This document shows, piece by piece, positions 34,036 through 46,449 of a DNA stretch of 64,000 nt. The stretch is from Nephrocerus scutellatus (lineage: Eukaryota; Arthropoda; Insecta; Diptera; Pipunculidae), in assembly GCA_947095585.1 (NCBI GenBank), contig OX352763.1, forward strand, positions 14,433,462 through 14,497,461, read 5' to 3'. The position numbers were made by a program, and so were the translations under genes. Numbering within the stretch: position 1 is the first letter of the stretch; every line of letters begins with the position of its first letter. A model generated the notes under the pieces. It did no database searches. It was not told the DNA's origin and worked only from the letters and a program-made list of their open reading frames with translations.

Positions 34036-35015
34036 TATTTAAAACGCGTTACTACACGATAAAGCTCCGAGGGGACCGCTGTATGATACTTAATCGAGGG
34101 GTTTGGTAAACTCGGCAGATAAATAGGGCAAGGCTGCTAGTACTTAGAATATCTAGAGTAGGCACAGTCTACGTATTTAGCAGCCTGGTCGTACACTACA
34201 GGACCGTGATGTTGCCTGGGATAGTTTCTATCCTAGGTGGCCTAGGCCTAGTGACAAATGATTGGATTCGAGATTCCCGATAATGTTCTGCCAGGGTTAG
34301 CTTTGCTACGCCAAGGCACTCATACTGAACGAGCTGAGGCCTTTGAGGTCAGATCTCACAAAAGTCGCGTTTGTACTACGTGAGTTGGCTTAGCCTACGG
34401 ATGAGGTTGACCTCCTTAAAGGATAGCTGAGTTTGTGCCAACTTTTGGTTGAGGACCCAGTATCGTTTTGGGCTTGACGTACGTAGTGGTTGTTTACTAC
34501 CCAAATGCGGGCACCCAGTGTTACCAATTTCTTTGGTATGTCAGTGTTCTTCCTGATGTTACCAGTGCAAGTATGTGCTCCATTTTGAGTTGCATGTCTC
34601 AACCGGTTGTCGTGAACCAAAGATCGGCAGGGATGTAAGATGGGTCCTGCTGCTCTAACAACTGAGTCAATACTGGTACATCTCTTCAGATGGACATTGA
34701 TTGACGTAGACCAATCCGTGTCAGAAGAGGATCGTGGAACTATGCCCTCTGTGTTCTCGGAAATCCGAAATTCACAATTCACTTTTGGCGCGGATGATAG
34801 CTTCGAGTCTCTAAAGCGTTGCATGTTGCACAAATGTGATCTGTTGGTATTTTGGTCCATTTTATACGAAGAGCTGTCTTCAATGCCTCCACACTTGCAT
34901 ATCATTTTGTCGGCACCACTTTTTAAAGGAAATGCATTTTTGGAACGTGATTTTGTAACAAATTGTTGTGTTAAACGAACTTTATGTGATGGTGCTCAGT
35001 CCTGTTTGAATGTCC
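34036..35015. other. Higher-GC block, unrecognised
   Basis: Less AT-rich than its surroundings, with open frames on both strands (34390-34905 minus, 34640-35107 plus) but no motif I recognise. The texture is that of decayed transposon sequence adjoining the family A fragment to its right. Confidence 0.35.
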
Positions 35016-35019
35016 AGCG

Positions 35020-35600
35020 GTTGTTACCGATCTTTTTGTATGCCAAAGTAACAATGCAATGGTATGACCATTGTCTTATACACCAGCAGCTCAGATGTTA
35101 TGGTTAAATCCATGGATTTGAAGAGTTTTGACAGACTATAGTAGGCTTTGTTAACTTTAAGCAACCGTGCGCGTATTTCTGGTTCCATGCTGTTATCGGT
35201 TGCTACAGTTGACCCGAAATAGTTAAAGGACTGCACTACTTCAAATTCGCGCTCCACTAATTTAATTGCGGAACCAATGTTGGACCTTCTACTCGCAGAC
35301 GTAGGCACCATGTACTTTGTTTTTTATTTATGTTTTTCATTTATGGGTAGCCCCAGATTTCGTGCCGCCCGCTCGATCTGGATGAAAGCTTCCTATACAG
35401 CTCTTGGGTTTCTACCAACGATGTCAATGTCGTCTGCGTAAGCCAGTACCTGAATGGGCTTCTAGAGGATTGTTCCTATCGCCGTTACGTCAGAGTCTCT
35501 GATGACTTTCTCCAACGCCAGGTTGAAGAGGACGCAGGCCAGTCCATCCCCTTGTCAGAGCCCGATATAGATGTTGAATAGGCTTAATACTGATCTGGAT
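35020..35600 (-). mobile_element. RTE-like LINE (family A), internal fragment
   Basis: Minus-strand match to 4540-5045. The segments VPTSASRRSNIG, VEREFEVVQSF, VATDNSMEPEIRAR and NKAYYSLSKLF are seen at 35311-35100, followed upstream by the degraded YADD region (35400-35470) and a QGDG-like block near 35550. Confidence 0.8.
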
Positions 35601-37740
35601 GATGGATATGTTATTCCTCCTTTTCTGCTAATGGCTTACCATTAAACACAGATTTGTTAATTTCTGTAGTGAGCGTATTTAGCCTCATGGTTTCTTTTTT
35701 GTTTAATAAAAATTATATTTTCTTAATTTTTTGCATGATACCTTTAACAAAACTTGCTACTTTTATATTCTCAGGCAATTGCTCAACAATATCAGTAAAG
35801 TGATCCTTGATTATTGTCGCTATGTTTTGCAATTACTAGACTATCATTTGTAATTCTAATGAATAATATTTTTGAAATAATTATTTTTCCTAGGCTAATT
35901 GTTTTGGCATTATTTATAACTTTACGATTAAAATCAAATTTTTATTTAAAATCTGCTGCTGGACCGAATAACAAATTCAAGAAGGGCTTTATGTCGAATA
36001 TAATTAATGTAGTGCAATAAGAAAAGGAAGAACTGTAAAAACATTTCACTCACAAATACACACACTCGCACACCACAATAATACTTCACTAAATTAAAAT
36101 TTCAAATTTACAATAAATTAAGGTTCAACCATAATGAACTTTCGCACCCTTACGTAAGTGTCAAATTTTCTTAAAAGCGCCGGCAAGCTCATAGTTTTGA
36201 TAGTTTTTTTGACAGTTTTGGCACTAGGTTAAGGTGGCAAAAGTTGATCCTTAATACATATACATATATACCAAATAACATAAACAAATTCCTAAATGAA
36301 ATATAGCAACTGCCCAATCAAATTAGTGTTGTTCTTTACTATTATAGAAAGACATAATAGTTATGTAGAACACTAACACTGTATGAATAGTATTTGGCGT
36401 ATTAGTGATAACTTCTGAAGCATAATTATAATTATGTACAAAAAAGATAAGGTAATTAAATTATTTATTACCACACATGCAAATGTGTGTGTGTGGTCCG
36501 TATTGTTTTAATAATATGTTAAAATCCAGAGTAGGGGACATATTGGATTGCAGCTTTCCCACTTAAAAAGCAACGCTGAGGAAATGCCCACTTTTGGATG
36601 GTGCCGAAGTTTTAAATCGGTTTACGGAGCGGTTTAAGACATGAAGAGGTAATGTCAAATGATGGCTTATAAAAAGTGCAGAGTATTGCAAATGGGAGTC
36701 GAAATCTGATTTTTCATAGATATTCATTAATGAGAAGCGTTTGGAGGCGGTAATATTTTCAAATGACAGCAAATGATAAATATAAAAACGCCCATGTATT
36801 GATGTTGATGTGTTGGGGCATTTTCCCACTTTTTCATAGGGTTTTTATCAAATTTAAATTGAATTTTATTGTTATTTTTTCAAATAATATTCAAAAAATA
36901 TTCTCCTAGTACGTTGTGACAATCCTATAGCGGCTGACAGACCTTCGAACCTGGCTGTAAATCATAACTGATGTCAGATTTGACTGATGCAGCTTGCGGT
37001 CAGATTAGTGGGATGGTTGACAGTCAAGCTCTAATTTTTGGAGAGGAAATATGGAGAACCAACAAAAGGCTTCTTTGTTGCTCATTCTTGCAATCCGCTG
37101 CCGTCACCTTGTGATTTTTCATTGTATCCACCAATTTGCGATTTTTTTCACATATGACGTATTCGGGGCCCACAAACAGCAGGTATTTTCGTAAGCGCAC
37201 ACAAATTCTTTTAAAAATCTTTCGTTTTCATCCATGTCTAATGTCAGTCAGGCAGTTAGGCGTTCACGCTATCCGTTGGAGGGATGTTTATCAAACTTAC
37301 AGTTAGTTCGATAGTCTGGCATAGTGTTTAGATATTTCCCTTGTAAAGTTTGACATTTTTGACAATAATCGTACTCAAAGGGTTTTGTCATGAATGCGAT
37401 ATTGTTTGTTATGTTTTTTGCGATTTTTTCGGCGTGCAGTATCTACACGACAAAAACAATGCATCGATCAACTTACGTTGACTTTGATTATGTTGCTCCA
37501 CACAGATCCACTGTATTTCGATGGTTTAAGAAGTCACTGAACACATATAATTGCTGTGCATGAAGATTGTCATCTTTCTTCTATATAAATAGATATTAAA
37601 TGCTGTGCGTTGGTAACCGCATCACTTGCGAACTGCTGGACCGGTCGTCATAGTCCGAGTAAGGTTTCTACGGAAAGAAAAGTTGGAAAAGTTTCTCTGA
37701 AAATTTAAAAATTCGGGAAAAACCGAGTTTTTTTCTATGG
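35601..37740. other. AT-rich intergenic, nothing recognised
   Basis: No gene, RNA gene or repeat that I could identify; a short TG run is at 36485-36497. Confidence 0.5.
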
Positions 37741-37744
37741 GATT

Positions 37745-37925
37745 TTTGTATAGGTATTTTTTAACGATATAAGTGCCGATTCTATAGTTTTCTGGTGGTG
37801 GTCAATTGGTGGAGGGGGTCAGTGGAGCGGTGGTCAGTGGGCGGGTGGCCAGTTGGGTGGTGGTCAGTGGGATAGGGCTGCCGGGAAACATGGGGTCTTT
37901 TCGATAGTATAAAATATCATTCGTG
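37745..37925 (+). mobile_element. GGTGGTCA-minisatellite repeat (family M2), copy 2
   Basis: Leader TTTTTAACGATATAAGTGCC, core of GGTGGTCAGTGG-type units (about 37792-37870) and trailer GGGAAACATGGGGTC.., all matching the 27030 copy. Confidence 0.65.
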
Positions 37926-38031
37926 GACATCGTCGATACACATACTAAAAAATTTTCCATTTCAGTCGCTCGCTCACTCACGCTCGCACAAAAAATACAA
38001 GCGTAAAGTTATGAAAAATCGAATCTTAAAT

Positions 38032-38100
38032 CCAATGCCATTATCTGTGAATGGCACTTGCATCCAAGGAACTGAAAAATTGGCAATTCTCGGCTGACCA
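38032..38100 (+). mobile_element. 70-bp shred of jockey/CR1-type LINE (family J)
   Basis: Nearly identical to 19749-19820 (CCAATGCCATTATCTGTGAA, TGGCACTTGCATCC, GGCAATTCTCGG). An A-rich stretch follows at once. Confidence 0.75.
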
Positions 38101-39649
38101 AAAAATAAAATAAAAAAATTAAATTAAAATTAAATTAAATTAAAAAAAAGCATAATCATATACGTATCTTTAAAAGGAGGCATTGCACCACATTGAAAAG
38201 GTGCTTTTTAAGATATTAGTGGAAGGGAAACACGCCTAGAACGTCCCTCAGTTTGAGGTGATTAAAGAATTTGATCCCAAAAACCTCTACTCTGGAGTTT
38301 TTAATAAAAGGTTGATTCGATTCGATCCGGTTTACTTTTACTCTACTCTCAGCTCAATAAAATAACAATAATTTTTACCACGTCATGTACATAAGTGAGC
38401 ATGTGTTTACATTAACATTTATTGTTGTATTTTAACATAGATGTAATTATAACTATGTGTGTACTGTGTACCATACTCAGAGAAAACATCTGATGAAAAA
38501 AAAGGAAGAAAACAAAAACATTTTCACCGGGAAACAACATCGAAATTTATTTTACAACATTTTTTACAAAGTTTTTCAGAAACAATTTTACAGCTTTACA
38601 CTTAATTTGTATATTTATTTCAAAAAAAAAAACACCAAGAATAATTGAAAAAAAAAAGTACGAAAACAACAAACAAAAAGCAATAGCACAACACATAACT
38701 AAAATTAGCGAAAAACATATTAATTAAATGTAATACTCATTACGTAATACAGAAAGTCAACAACTTATTAGACTGTGTAAAATTCAATTTTTACAACAAA
38801 AAAAAAATTAAATGGAATTATTTTTATCGTAACAGAAAAAAAGCAGGCAGAAAATTTTTGATCACTATAAACAATTTATTATTATTATTATTATTATATA
38901 ACCACTGATACAACAAATTTTATATTACTATTATGTAATTACATAATATTATTATTATTCATGTACAACATTTGTAAAATTTTTAATTTTTATATTCGCT
39001 TTAACTGAACAAATGAAAAAAATTACATATAACAATAATTAATAGGTGTAGGTATATATAAAAAAAAATAAAAAAAACCCAAAATTTCAATGTTAAATGT
39101 TGTCGTCTTTAGTAGGCTAATATTAAATATATTATTATTATTATTATTATCATTACTATTAGCAATATTTATGTATCTGTGGGAAAGCAAACAAACAAAC
39201 ATACATACCTATCCTATTGTCTAGTCAACTTAAAGGTAATAAATATAAATATATTATACATTTTCATATATAGATAAATGTATAAAAGTTTACATATTTC
39301 CGTACATAGGTTTACAATATATAGTGGACAGTGTGTACAAAAACATGAGACTCAATTTGAAGAGCGTTTTCAAGAAACCAAATCAATTCAAAACAGATCG
39401 AGTTTTAATTCTTAATTGGCACTTCTTCCCTTTTATTACACAAAATATCGAGCGGGACTCTGCGAAGTTTTACTCCCGTGTTGCATTTAGTTGGGGAGCT
39501 TGCGTTCTTTAATCTTTCTGCAAGATGGGTTCTTTAACTGCTTTTAGTTGAACGAACGTAGCTTAAAATCGTGGCTGAAATCCATAGCTATGAATTGGAA
39601 TTACTCTCTGTTCTCGTTCCATATGATTTTTATTATTTTTGTTTTTATA
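38101..39649. other. AT-rich intergenic with ATT microsatellites
   Basis: (TTA)n at 38877-38899 and ATT runs near 39128-39150. No gene is recognised. Confidence 0.6.
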
Positions 39650-40590
39650 ATTTGCACACACGTAAATGGCCTCGATAGGCTACATACTTATGTCCTATAT
39701 CCCTTTGTGGGTCCTAGGGCCTCTACTATACGCCTACGCGCCATCGCGTGCGGTTCCAGGCAATGAGCTTCAGCTCTCTCCAACACTTTCCCAATTGCCG
39801 TGACTCCTCCTCAACTGTTCTGCGCCATGTATTTCTCGGACGACCCGTTCTTCTACCATCCTGAGATAACGGGTTTCATTGCATTGCGTAGTTTGCTATG
39901 GATCTGTCGCCTTTTCGGAGTGAATGACAAACCCACTGCCACTTCCGTCGTTGGATGGTTGTGCCTATTGGATCCTGACCCGTTCTCTGGTAGAGATGTT
40001 CGTTAGAGATACAGTTAGGCCAGAAAACCCTTAAGATGTTCCGTAGGCACCTATTTACAAACGTTTGTAATCTTTTTGTGATAGTAGCGGTCACCTCTTC
40101 CAAGTGCTGCACCTATACAACAGCACAGATTCAACATTTGAGCGGAACAGTCGCAGCTTGGTGTTTAAGCTGATAGCATTGCTTCGCCATATCCTGGACA
40201 TCATTCCAAACACCGATTTTTCTTTGCCGATTCGGTTGACAATGTCCTGTTCGGTTCCACGTTCGGTCGAGACAATACTCCCAAGATATTGGAAACTCTC
40301 TACTTTCTCTACCGGCTGTTAACTTAAGTTACTGAGTTAGTACCGAGGTTGATGATTTTTGTTTTGGCAGTATTAATCTTTAAACCCGCAACATTTGCTT
40401 CCCTCTCCACATTTGTTGTCATTTGGTGCAGCTCCATAATTCTGTGTGAGAGTAAACAAACGTCGTCAGCGTAATCCAGATGTTTGAGTTGAGATGTAAG
40501 AGTCAAACGAATTCCGAATTTCCAGTAGATAAAGCTGCGCGAAGTACATCGCTTATCACCAACAAAAAAAACAACAACACACAAGCTCGG
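39650..40590 (-). mobile_element. RTE-like LINE (family B), 3' half
   Basis: Minus-strand LDYADDVCLLSHR (about 40480-40440), ANVAGLKINTAKTKIINLG (about 40400-40340), then frame-shifted FGMMSRIWRSNAISLNTKL (about 40225-40160), the SNVESVLLYRCSTWK region and KWQWVCHSLRKGDR (about 39960-39900), ending near 39700. It keeps both catalytic Asp residues but the frame is broken repeatedly. Confidence 0.85.
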
Positions 40591-42865
40591 GTAACTACAC
40601 TCGCCCGGGTTAAATAAAAGAATAAACCCAATGTGTACATAAATTCGTCAGTCGGCCGTAATTTTTAACGTGAAAGGATGTTATGGACATGGATGAACGA
40701 AAATAACCGCTGTTTGTGGGACATAACGAGACCCGAATATGTCATGCGTGGAAAAAAATCGCTAATTGCTGGAAATTATGAAAAAATACAAGGCAACGGC
40801 CTTAAAGATTCTACATGAAGCCGCTTTAAGGGTAAACTGATAAGCATTTAGAACACCACGAGTATCGCGGTGAATTCAAGGAGAGTTTGAATGCATCTGG
40901 CTATTTCTTTTGAGCACCGCCGCAGGTAGAAGAGATATCGCACTGACAAGCAGGAAGCATTCCTGTTATGTTCAAGTTAATTTGTCGATTAGCTGAAAAG
41001 TTAAGCTTAAAATACATTTGGGTTAAAAATACATTTGAAGGACAAAGACTTTCAACAAATGAAGAGGTCGAAACTGCAGTAAACGTGTTCTTTTCAATCG
41101 GCTTTAATAACCTCATATACCAGATGGAAGGATTTGCATGGTATTTAAAGGTTTTTATGTTGATAAATAAAAGCATTTTCTAAACTTCCAAGACTTTTTT
41201 CTTGATCAAGCAGCAGCGAAATTTTCAATCCCCCCTTTTAGTAAGCCAAAATAGTTAATTCGCTATTTATCGAGTGACAGGCAAAACCACTAATGCTTCT
41301 CAAAGAGTCTCATAGAATACCTGACATTCTCTATATACTATTAACTTGATATGAATTATCATCAGCATACCAATTCAGTTGTTCACAAATTTTACCAGAG
41401 ACACAAACAATAATGGGAGCAACACTTTTAAATAAAAACTGAGAATTATTTTAATTGTAAGACACTTGACATTAAACTGAAAAATAGAAACTAGGGACCC
41501 CATTATTCGTATAACGGGCTGCAGCCACGCTCGTTGCAAACCATTCTGTTAAAACCCAGAACTAACACTACGACCAAAAACTACTATGTACAATAAATAT
41601 TTTTCACACGCCCATAGACGAAAGTGACTGTTTCGTACGCTATAAACTAGCCTCGAAGGTAGCCCTTAACAACACTACTTATGTTATTATAAAAGTCTTT
41701 TGTTATTTACTACAATCTCAGCGAACACATTGCGCATAAGCAAGAATTCTCTTTTGTTTGTCGTTTGTGATTTCTGCTTCTCTCTCGATTTAGCAGAAAA
41801 ACCGGTTTGGACGCGTGAAAAATTAATTTCTTTGTTATTTACTGCAGTCACAGCGAACACACATTCTCACATTTCTGCTTCTCTCTCGATTTAGCAAAAA
41901 AACCGGTTTGGACGCGTGAAAAATAGCGTACATGACTTGCAGAAAAGTGCTCATCGTGCTCGTTAGATTGCCGAACTCAAACTTCGACCTCGCACGATAA
42001 ACTCCACTTTCCTTGCTCGTTCTGTAATATACTATATCAACATTTGTTAGATCATTACTTCTTATTTATGCAGCATTTATATTTTTATGATATTTAGCTC
42101 ACTTTAAAATTGACGTCACAGCAGTGACTTATTCAGCCACCGACTTATTGGTTTTAATTGATTTGGTTCCCCGAAATATGCTCTTAAAAAGTGCACTCGT
42201 ACTTCTCTGACACCCTGTTCTTACTTTCTTCTAACTTTTCCACTTTATTGGAATTTCGTTTTTGACCGGTTTTTTTTATGAGTAGCTATTTGTAATGTAT
42301 ATGATATATGAAGGAAGAAAAATAAAACTAATGCAATAATTATTGTTAACCAAATTACATTATATGTATAATGAATGCTAAGCTTATGAGCGTAGATACG
42401 AGTATATAAACATAAAAACATAAAAATTTATCGGTAAGCTGTACGCGTGTACTTTTTGTGATTTTTCTCCATAATAGTTTATTCAATATTTCCTATTTGC
42501 TTTAAGTTCATATAAAAATTTTATTTATTTTTCGTTCCGTAGACTATCAAAGAGCGTATCTATTTATGTACTGACCCTTTAAAGGGTTAACTATTTATTT
42601 TTAATTATTTACATATTTATCGAGATAAAATAAATATATAAATGAAGAATATATTATTGTACTATTAAAATAAATAAAATGAAATATAAAAAAAAAACAG
42701 AAAATCTTCGTTAATGAAAACTGAAACTGAACAGAAAATAACAATAAATTATAAATAATAATTATGTTGAAAAATAAAATTAAAAATTAAAATATATGAT
42801 ATAAATAAAATTAAGTGTTATCTTTTTTGTTGGTTTGGATATAGGAGTATGAAATGTATATAACA
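40591..42865. other. Intergenic; one tandem duplication, otherwise unrecognised
   Basis: The duplication at 41699-41923 is listed separately. The remainder is AT-rich, with no coding motif. Confidence 0.5.
41699..41923. repeat. Two-copy tandem duplication
   Basis: Unit 1 (41699-41823) and unit 2 (41831-41923) share TTTGTTATTTACT, CAGCGAACACA, TTTCTGCTTCTCTCTCGATT and ACCGGTTTGGACGCGTGAAA in the same order. Unit 2 lacks about 30 bp from the middle. Confidence 0.9.
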
Positions 42866-42869
42866 GTTG

Positions 42870-44090
42870 AGATTAGTTATGGAAGGTTATGGAAGGAAGT
42901 TGAGTCATTTTGAGTCGAGTAAAACTGGAGCTGTCACCTTCGCATGTGTTAGTAACCGCTAACGTGTACGTGACAGCAAAATTTAATTTCTGGCTGACTT
43001 CTTTACAAGATAGTGAAGGGCACCTTCTGCGCTTTTGCCTTTCCTGATTCCTGTACCCAAACTGACTTGAGTGCAGAGTGGTAGACTCTCTAATATAAAC
43101 ATTAATAAGTCTCTCCATGGTTTTGAGAACAAATGATATTGGACTTGATTTATGCAGGTCACTAGGTCTATTGCCTGGTTTGGGGATAAATATCACATTT
43201 ACCTGTCTCCAGATAGTAGGAATGTTCCTCACTTTGTAGCTGGCTCTAAATAAAGCAACCATAGCCGGTATGATGAGTAAAGATCCCATCACCGCCGGTA
43301 GCTTTGAAAGGTTTAAAAGAGTCTACTGCCCATTAAATCTTATCCGGACTGAAGATTTTACTGGATAAACTATTTACCATACTAGTAATACAGACCCTTT
43401 GGTCAAATGCGTTAGGGTACCAGGTAACCTTTCACCTACACAAGCTGGTTTTAGGGACACAGCTGTCATGATAGGAAGAGAGCAACACTTCAATAAGTTA
43501 ATATAATGCCTCATCGAAGTCCCCTGTTGACTTAATAGATGTGACAAGCATATCTACTTTAGAGAGGACAAGTCCGCGATATAGATTCCAGTCCGTGGGC
43601 TTTGGATCATATATAGAAGAAGCATGTGCCAGTTTGGCAGCAAGGTTCTGATAGTGAGGCTTCGTCGGACACATGCCATTTTTCAACAAAGTTGGAGGTA
43701 AATGGACTGGCGAGAGTGAGGTTGAGTATACCTCTTCGCGAATCGCATTTATGAAGGTAGGTTTGGATACTTTTTTAGTATATCTACATTACTACCAACA
43801 AGATTTCGCTGCTGCCCCAGACAACATGATGTGCATTTGCATCGCATCCTATGAGGTACTGGTGGTTTCTATTCCGGCAGTGCTCTATCAGCTCCTGGAC
43901 CTCTAAGGGTGGAATGATGTCGTCGTCGCCGGGCTTTATCTTTCCGCTTATAACCCAAGGCTCTTGGATGAGACCAAGGGTTATATTTTCCTCGGCGAAC
44001 CGCTTGCTGAGGGTAGCGGACGCGCCCTCGCGTAATGCAGGTTCGCTTGTAACACCATTATGGAGCTCATTAGTCCTCCCTGAATGCTGA
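42870..44090 (-). mobile_element. LOA/I-like LINE (family L): endonuclease and RT start, decayed
   Basis: In minus-strand order: an APE-type endonuclease (LIQEPWVISGKIKPG about 43980-43935; LIGCDANAHHVVWGS about 43850-43805), the linker with TDWNLYRGLVLSKVDMLV (about 43590-43535), a KPFKA..GGD segment (about 43300), and the RT start RNIPTIWRQVNVIFIPKPG, NRPSDLHKSSPISFVLKTME (about 43225-43105). Later RT blocks are missing. The linker is shared with 54700-55130 and the RT start with 61445-61790. Confidence 0.85.
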
Positions 44091-44119
44091 AGTTGAAGGC
44101 AAAAGCAAGAGCTCTCTTT

Positions 44120-44885
44120 CTATCGTCAGTCAGGTAGCGAAGCTCAAATAGGCTTAGGCCTTTGTCGACAAGGACAGTAACGGGACCAGCAAGGACTCCA
44201 CGTCCAAGCGGCAGAGATCGGTGGAGGAAACCGCTCTGGTTTCCAAGCTAACCAAGGTACAAAATACCAGCTCCAGTGACACATCTCTAAGGTCTTTTAG
44301 CGACGTCCTGAAAGACAAGATCGTTGTAGCAGTTATTGATCGTAGTGACATCGATGGCACAATCTCCCCAGAACGGTGGCAGTTGGTCAAGTTGAAGCTA
44401 TCTGGCAGCTTCGTGACCTTCATGAAGGACAACCTAGGACCTCCTCCGATCACTTGCGATGGCGGGTGGCATCAAGGCCGCATCATGCTAATAAATAGCC
44501 TGTGATGATTTGAGATGTTGTGATCTCTACAAGCAAGCTTTAAGTAGCCTGGGGGAGGTATGGCCGGGTGCCAGGCTCGAGGTTGTGGAAAGAGAGAATA
44601 TCCCAAGCAGGCCGAGGGCCGCACCTGGATTCCCATCGAACCCCACACTGCGGAGGAAATTCTTCAAGTTCTCCAGCTCAGTAATCCATCACTTCCGACT
44701 CACGACTGGAAAGTCGCTAAGCTGGATAAGAAAAAGGGCTCCTACAGATCCGCGATCGCTGTGATCAACCAGAAATCACTATCTCCTCTAGCGAAGACTA
44801 AGTGGTTCAACGGGTAGGTGGAGGGAAACTTTCCTGATCCGTGGGGTATCACAATTGACCATTGCTGGTCTAATTGTGTCGGCAG
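44120..44885 (+). mobile_element. Retrotransposon ORF1 (gag-like, DUF4780-type C-terminus)
   Basis: Open from 44221 to 44502; then after a short break with stops and frameshifts the sequence resumes at about 44545 and runs to 44814. It reads VVAVIDRSDIDGTISPERWQ, KLKLSGSFVTFM, GWHQGRIMLIN, then EVWPGARLEVVERE, IPIEPHTAEEILQVLQ, LPTHDWKVAKL and a final hydrophobic strand. This is the layout of the DUF4780 domain found in insect LINE ORF1 proteins (family assignment from memory). It is on the plus strand, opposite to the adjacent LINE pol sequence. Confidence 0.7.
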
Positions 44886-44889
44886 CTAC

Positions 44890-46100
44890 CTTAATCTAAC
44901 CTAACCTAAGCTGGTGTTAAAGGCATCAGTCGAACATGTCCTACGATATCAGCGGCTGCTGATCTTTATATTCTGCTGAGCTTGCTAGCTTTGTATTTTT
45001 TGCTCATTGTTATCCACCAGACCAGCGCTCATCAAGTAAGAATTTGGCGTGTAATAGCTGTGTTTGTGTTGGTGTATTCGATTCTTACCAATAGTTATCC
45101 TTCAGGCATTCACATTTCACACTTAAGACTGAAAATAGGAGTACCTTAATGACAATTACACTCGAAAATTTACTAAAATTGTTGAAATTCATGTTATTGT
45201 GCAAACTCAGCAATAATTTATTTTTCATTTACGTATTTCCTTTTCTAAAAATGCACAAACTGAGAATATTCTTCTCGTATTTGTGTCGCAATAATAATAA
45301 TAATAATAATCAAACATCAGATAGTGCGATTTGTTTCGTTAAAATTGGAATTGTTTTTCTTTTGTTTTTTTTTTAATGATTTATTAATTTTCTATTACTA
45401 GTATGTGATTAGTAGATTCAAAGAATAGAAATTAAATGAAAATTTCACTTTAATACTTTTTGTTATAATGGAAAACAGCGAACAAATAATTGACTTTTTA
45501 CATTGACTGCATATTGCCCAATGGAATAATAATTTACAATAATTTAATTGTTGCTTTTAGACAAACAAAATTAAAAAAAAGGTAACCTTTCATAGAATGT
45601 TCTTGGAATGAGAAATATTGAAATATTCAAACATAAAATCATATAAATGTACATTTTATTATCGTTTTTATGTATGCACGTCGCCTAAAACTTCAAGTTT
45701 ATGGGTTGTTGCATTTTATATATTAATAATGTTCTTTGTTTTTTGTATTTTCAGCTTTAGTTAAATGTTATTTTAAATTTGAAAGAACGAGGTAAAAAAT
45801 TGTGTCTTTTGCATAAGTCTGAAGCAGTTTTCAAAAGCCCACTTAAGAGCCTTTGTTTAACTGCGCTCTGCCAAAATGCCACAGAAATATTGCCCCAATT
45901 ATATGAGAAAAGAATATGTATTATGGTATAGCTATTGAAAGTTCGTTTTTTAATTGTTTTTCATATAAATATTGATGGATGTAACCACATTGCAAAGTTT
46001 TATAAAATAGTTTTTTCCTAATAATTGTTTATAGAAGTTTAGGTATATATATATATATATATATAGTTTAAATTTACGAAGTCCTGCTATAATATTGTAA
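44890..46100. other. Intergenic and PDXDC1 3' flank
   Basis: AT-rich; (AAT)n at 45290-45310 and (TA)n at 46044-46065. A minus-strand AATAAA at 45660-45655 is one candidate polyadenylation signal for PDXDC1. Confidence 0.5.
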
Positions 46101-46449
46101 TTATTTGTTATTATTAATTGTATTGACTGCCACCAGTTCTGGAACTGAAGAAGTACCACTACTTTGGCTTAACGTTCGCGTATGCCCTGGAGATGAGGGC
46201 TCTTGAGCAGCCGACGTAGTGGTGGTTACTAGTACCTCTGCTGGTGCTGCTAGCGTTGGATTTGAAGGTTGTGCAGCAACAATTGAACTTGTAGTTGAAG
46301 GAGGTATTGGTGCTGCTGCTCCGGCTGCTCCTGTAGCTGGAAATACTGGAGGAGCTGTTGTTGTACCAATTGGTGTCTGCACCATCGGTGTAGGTGGTGA
46401 TTTGTTGGCAGGCAATTGATTAGGCGCTCCAGACATCTGCATGTGGTAT
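46101..46449 (-). CDS. PDXDC1: PDXDC1 last coding exon
   Basis: Acceptor TTTAATTTAG; reads YHMQMSGAPNQLPANK, then an Ala/Pro/Thr/Ser-rich tail and TAA at 46103-46101. Confidence 0.88.

Noticed and set aside
34390..34905. 171-codon minus-strand ORF
   Set aside because: No motif, an overlapping ORF on the other strand, and no splice or start evidence; probably chance in a less AT-rich block.
44893..44915. CTAACCTAACCTAAG resembling insect telomere repeats
   Set aside because: Only about two CCTAA units; flies lack TTAGG telomeres and such short runs arise by chance.
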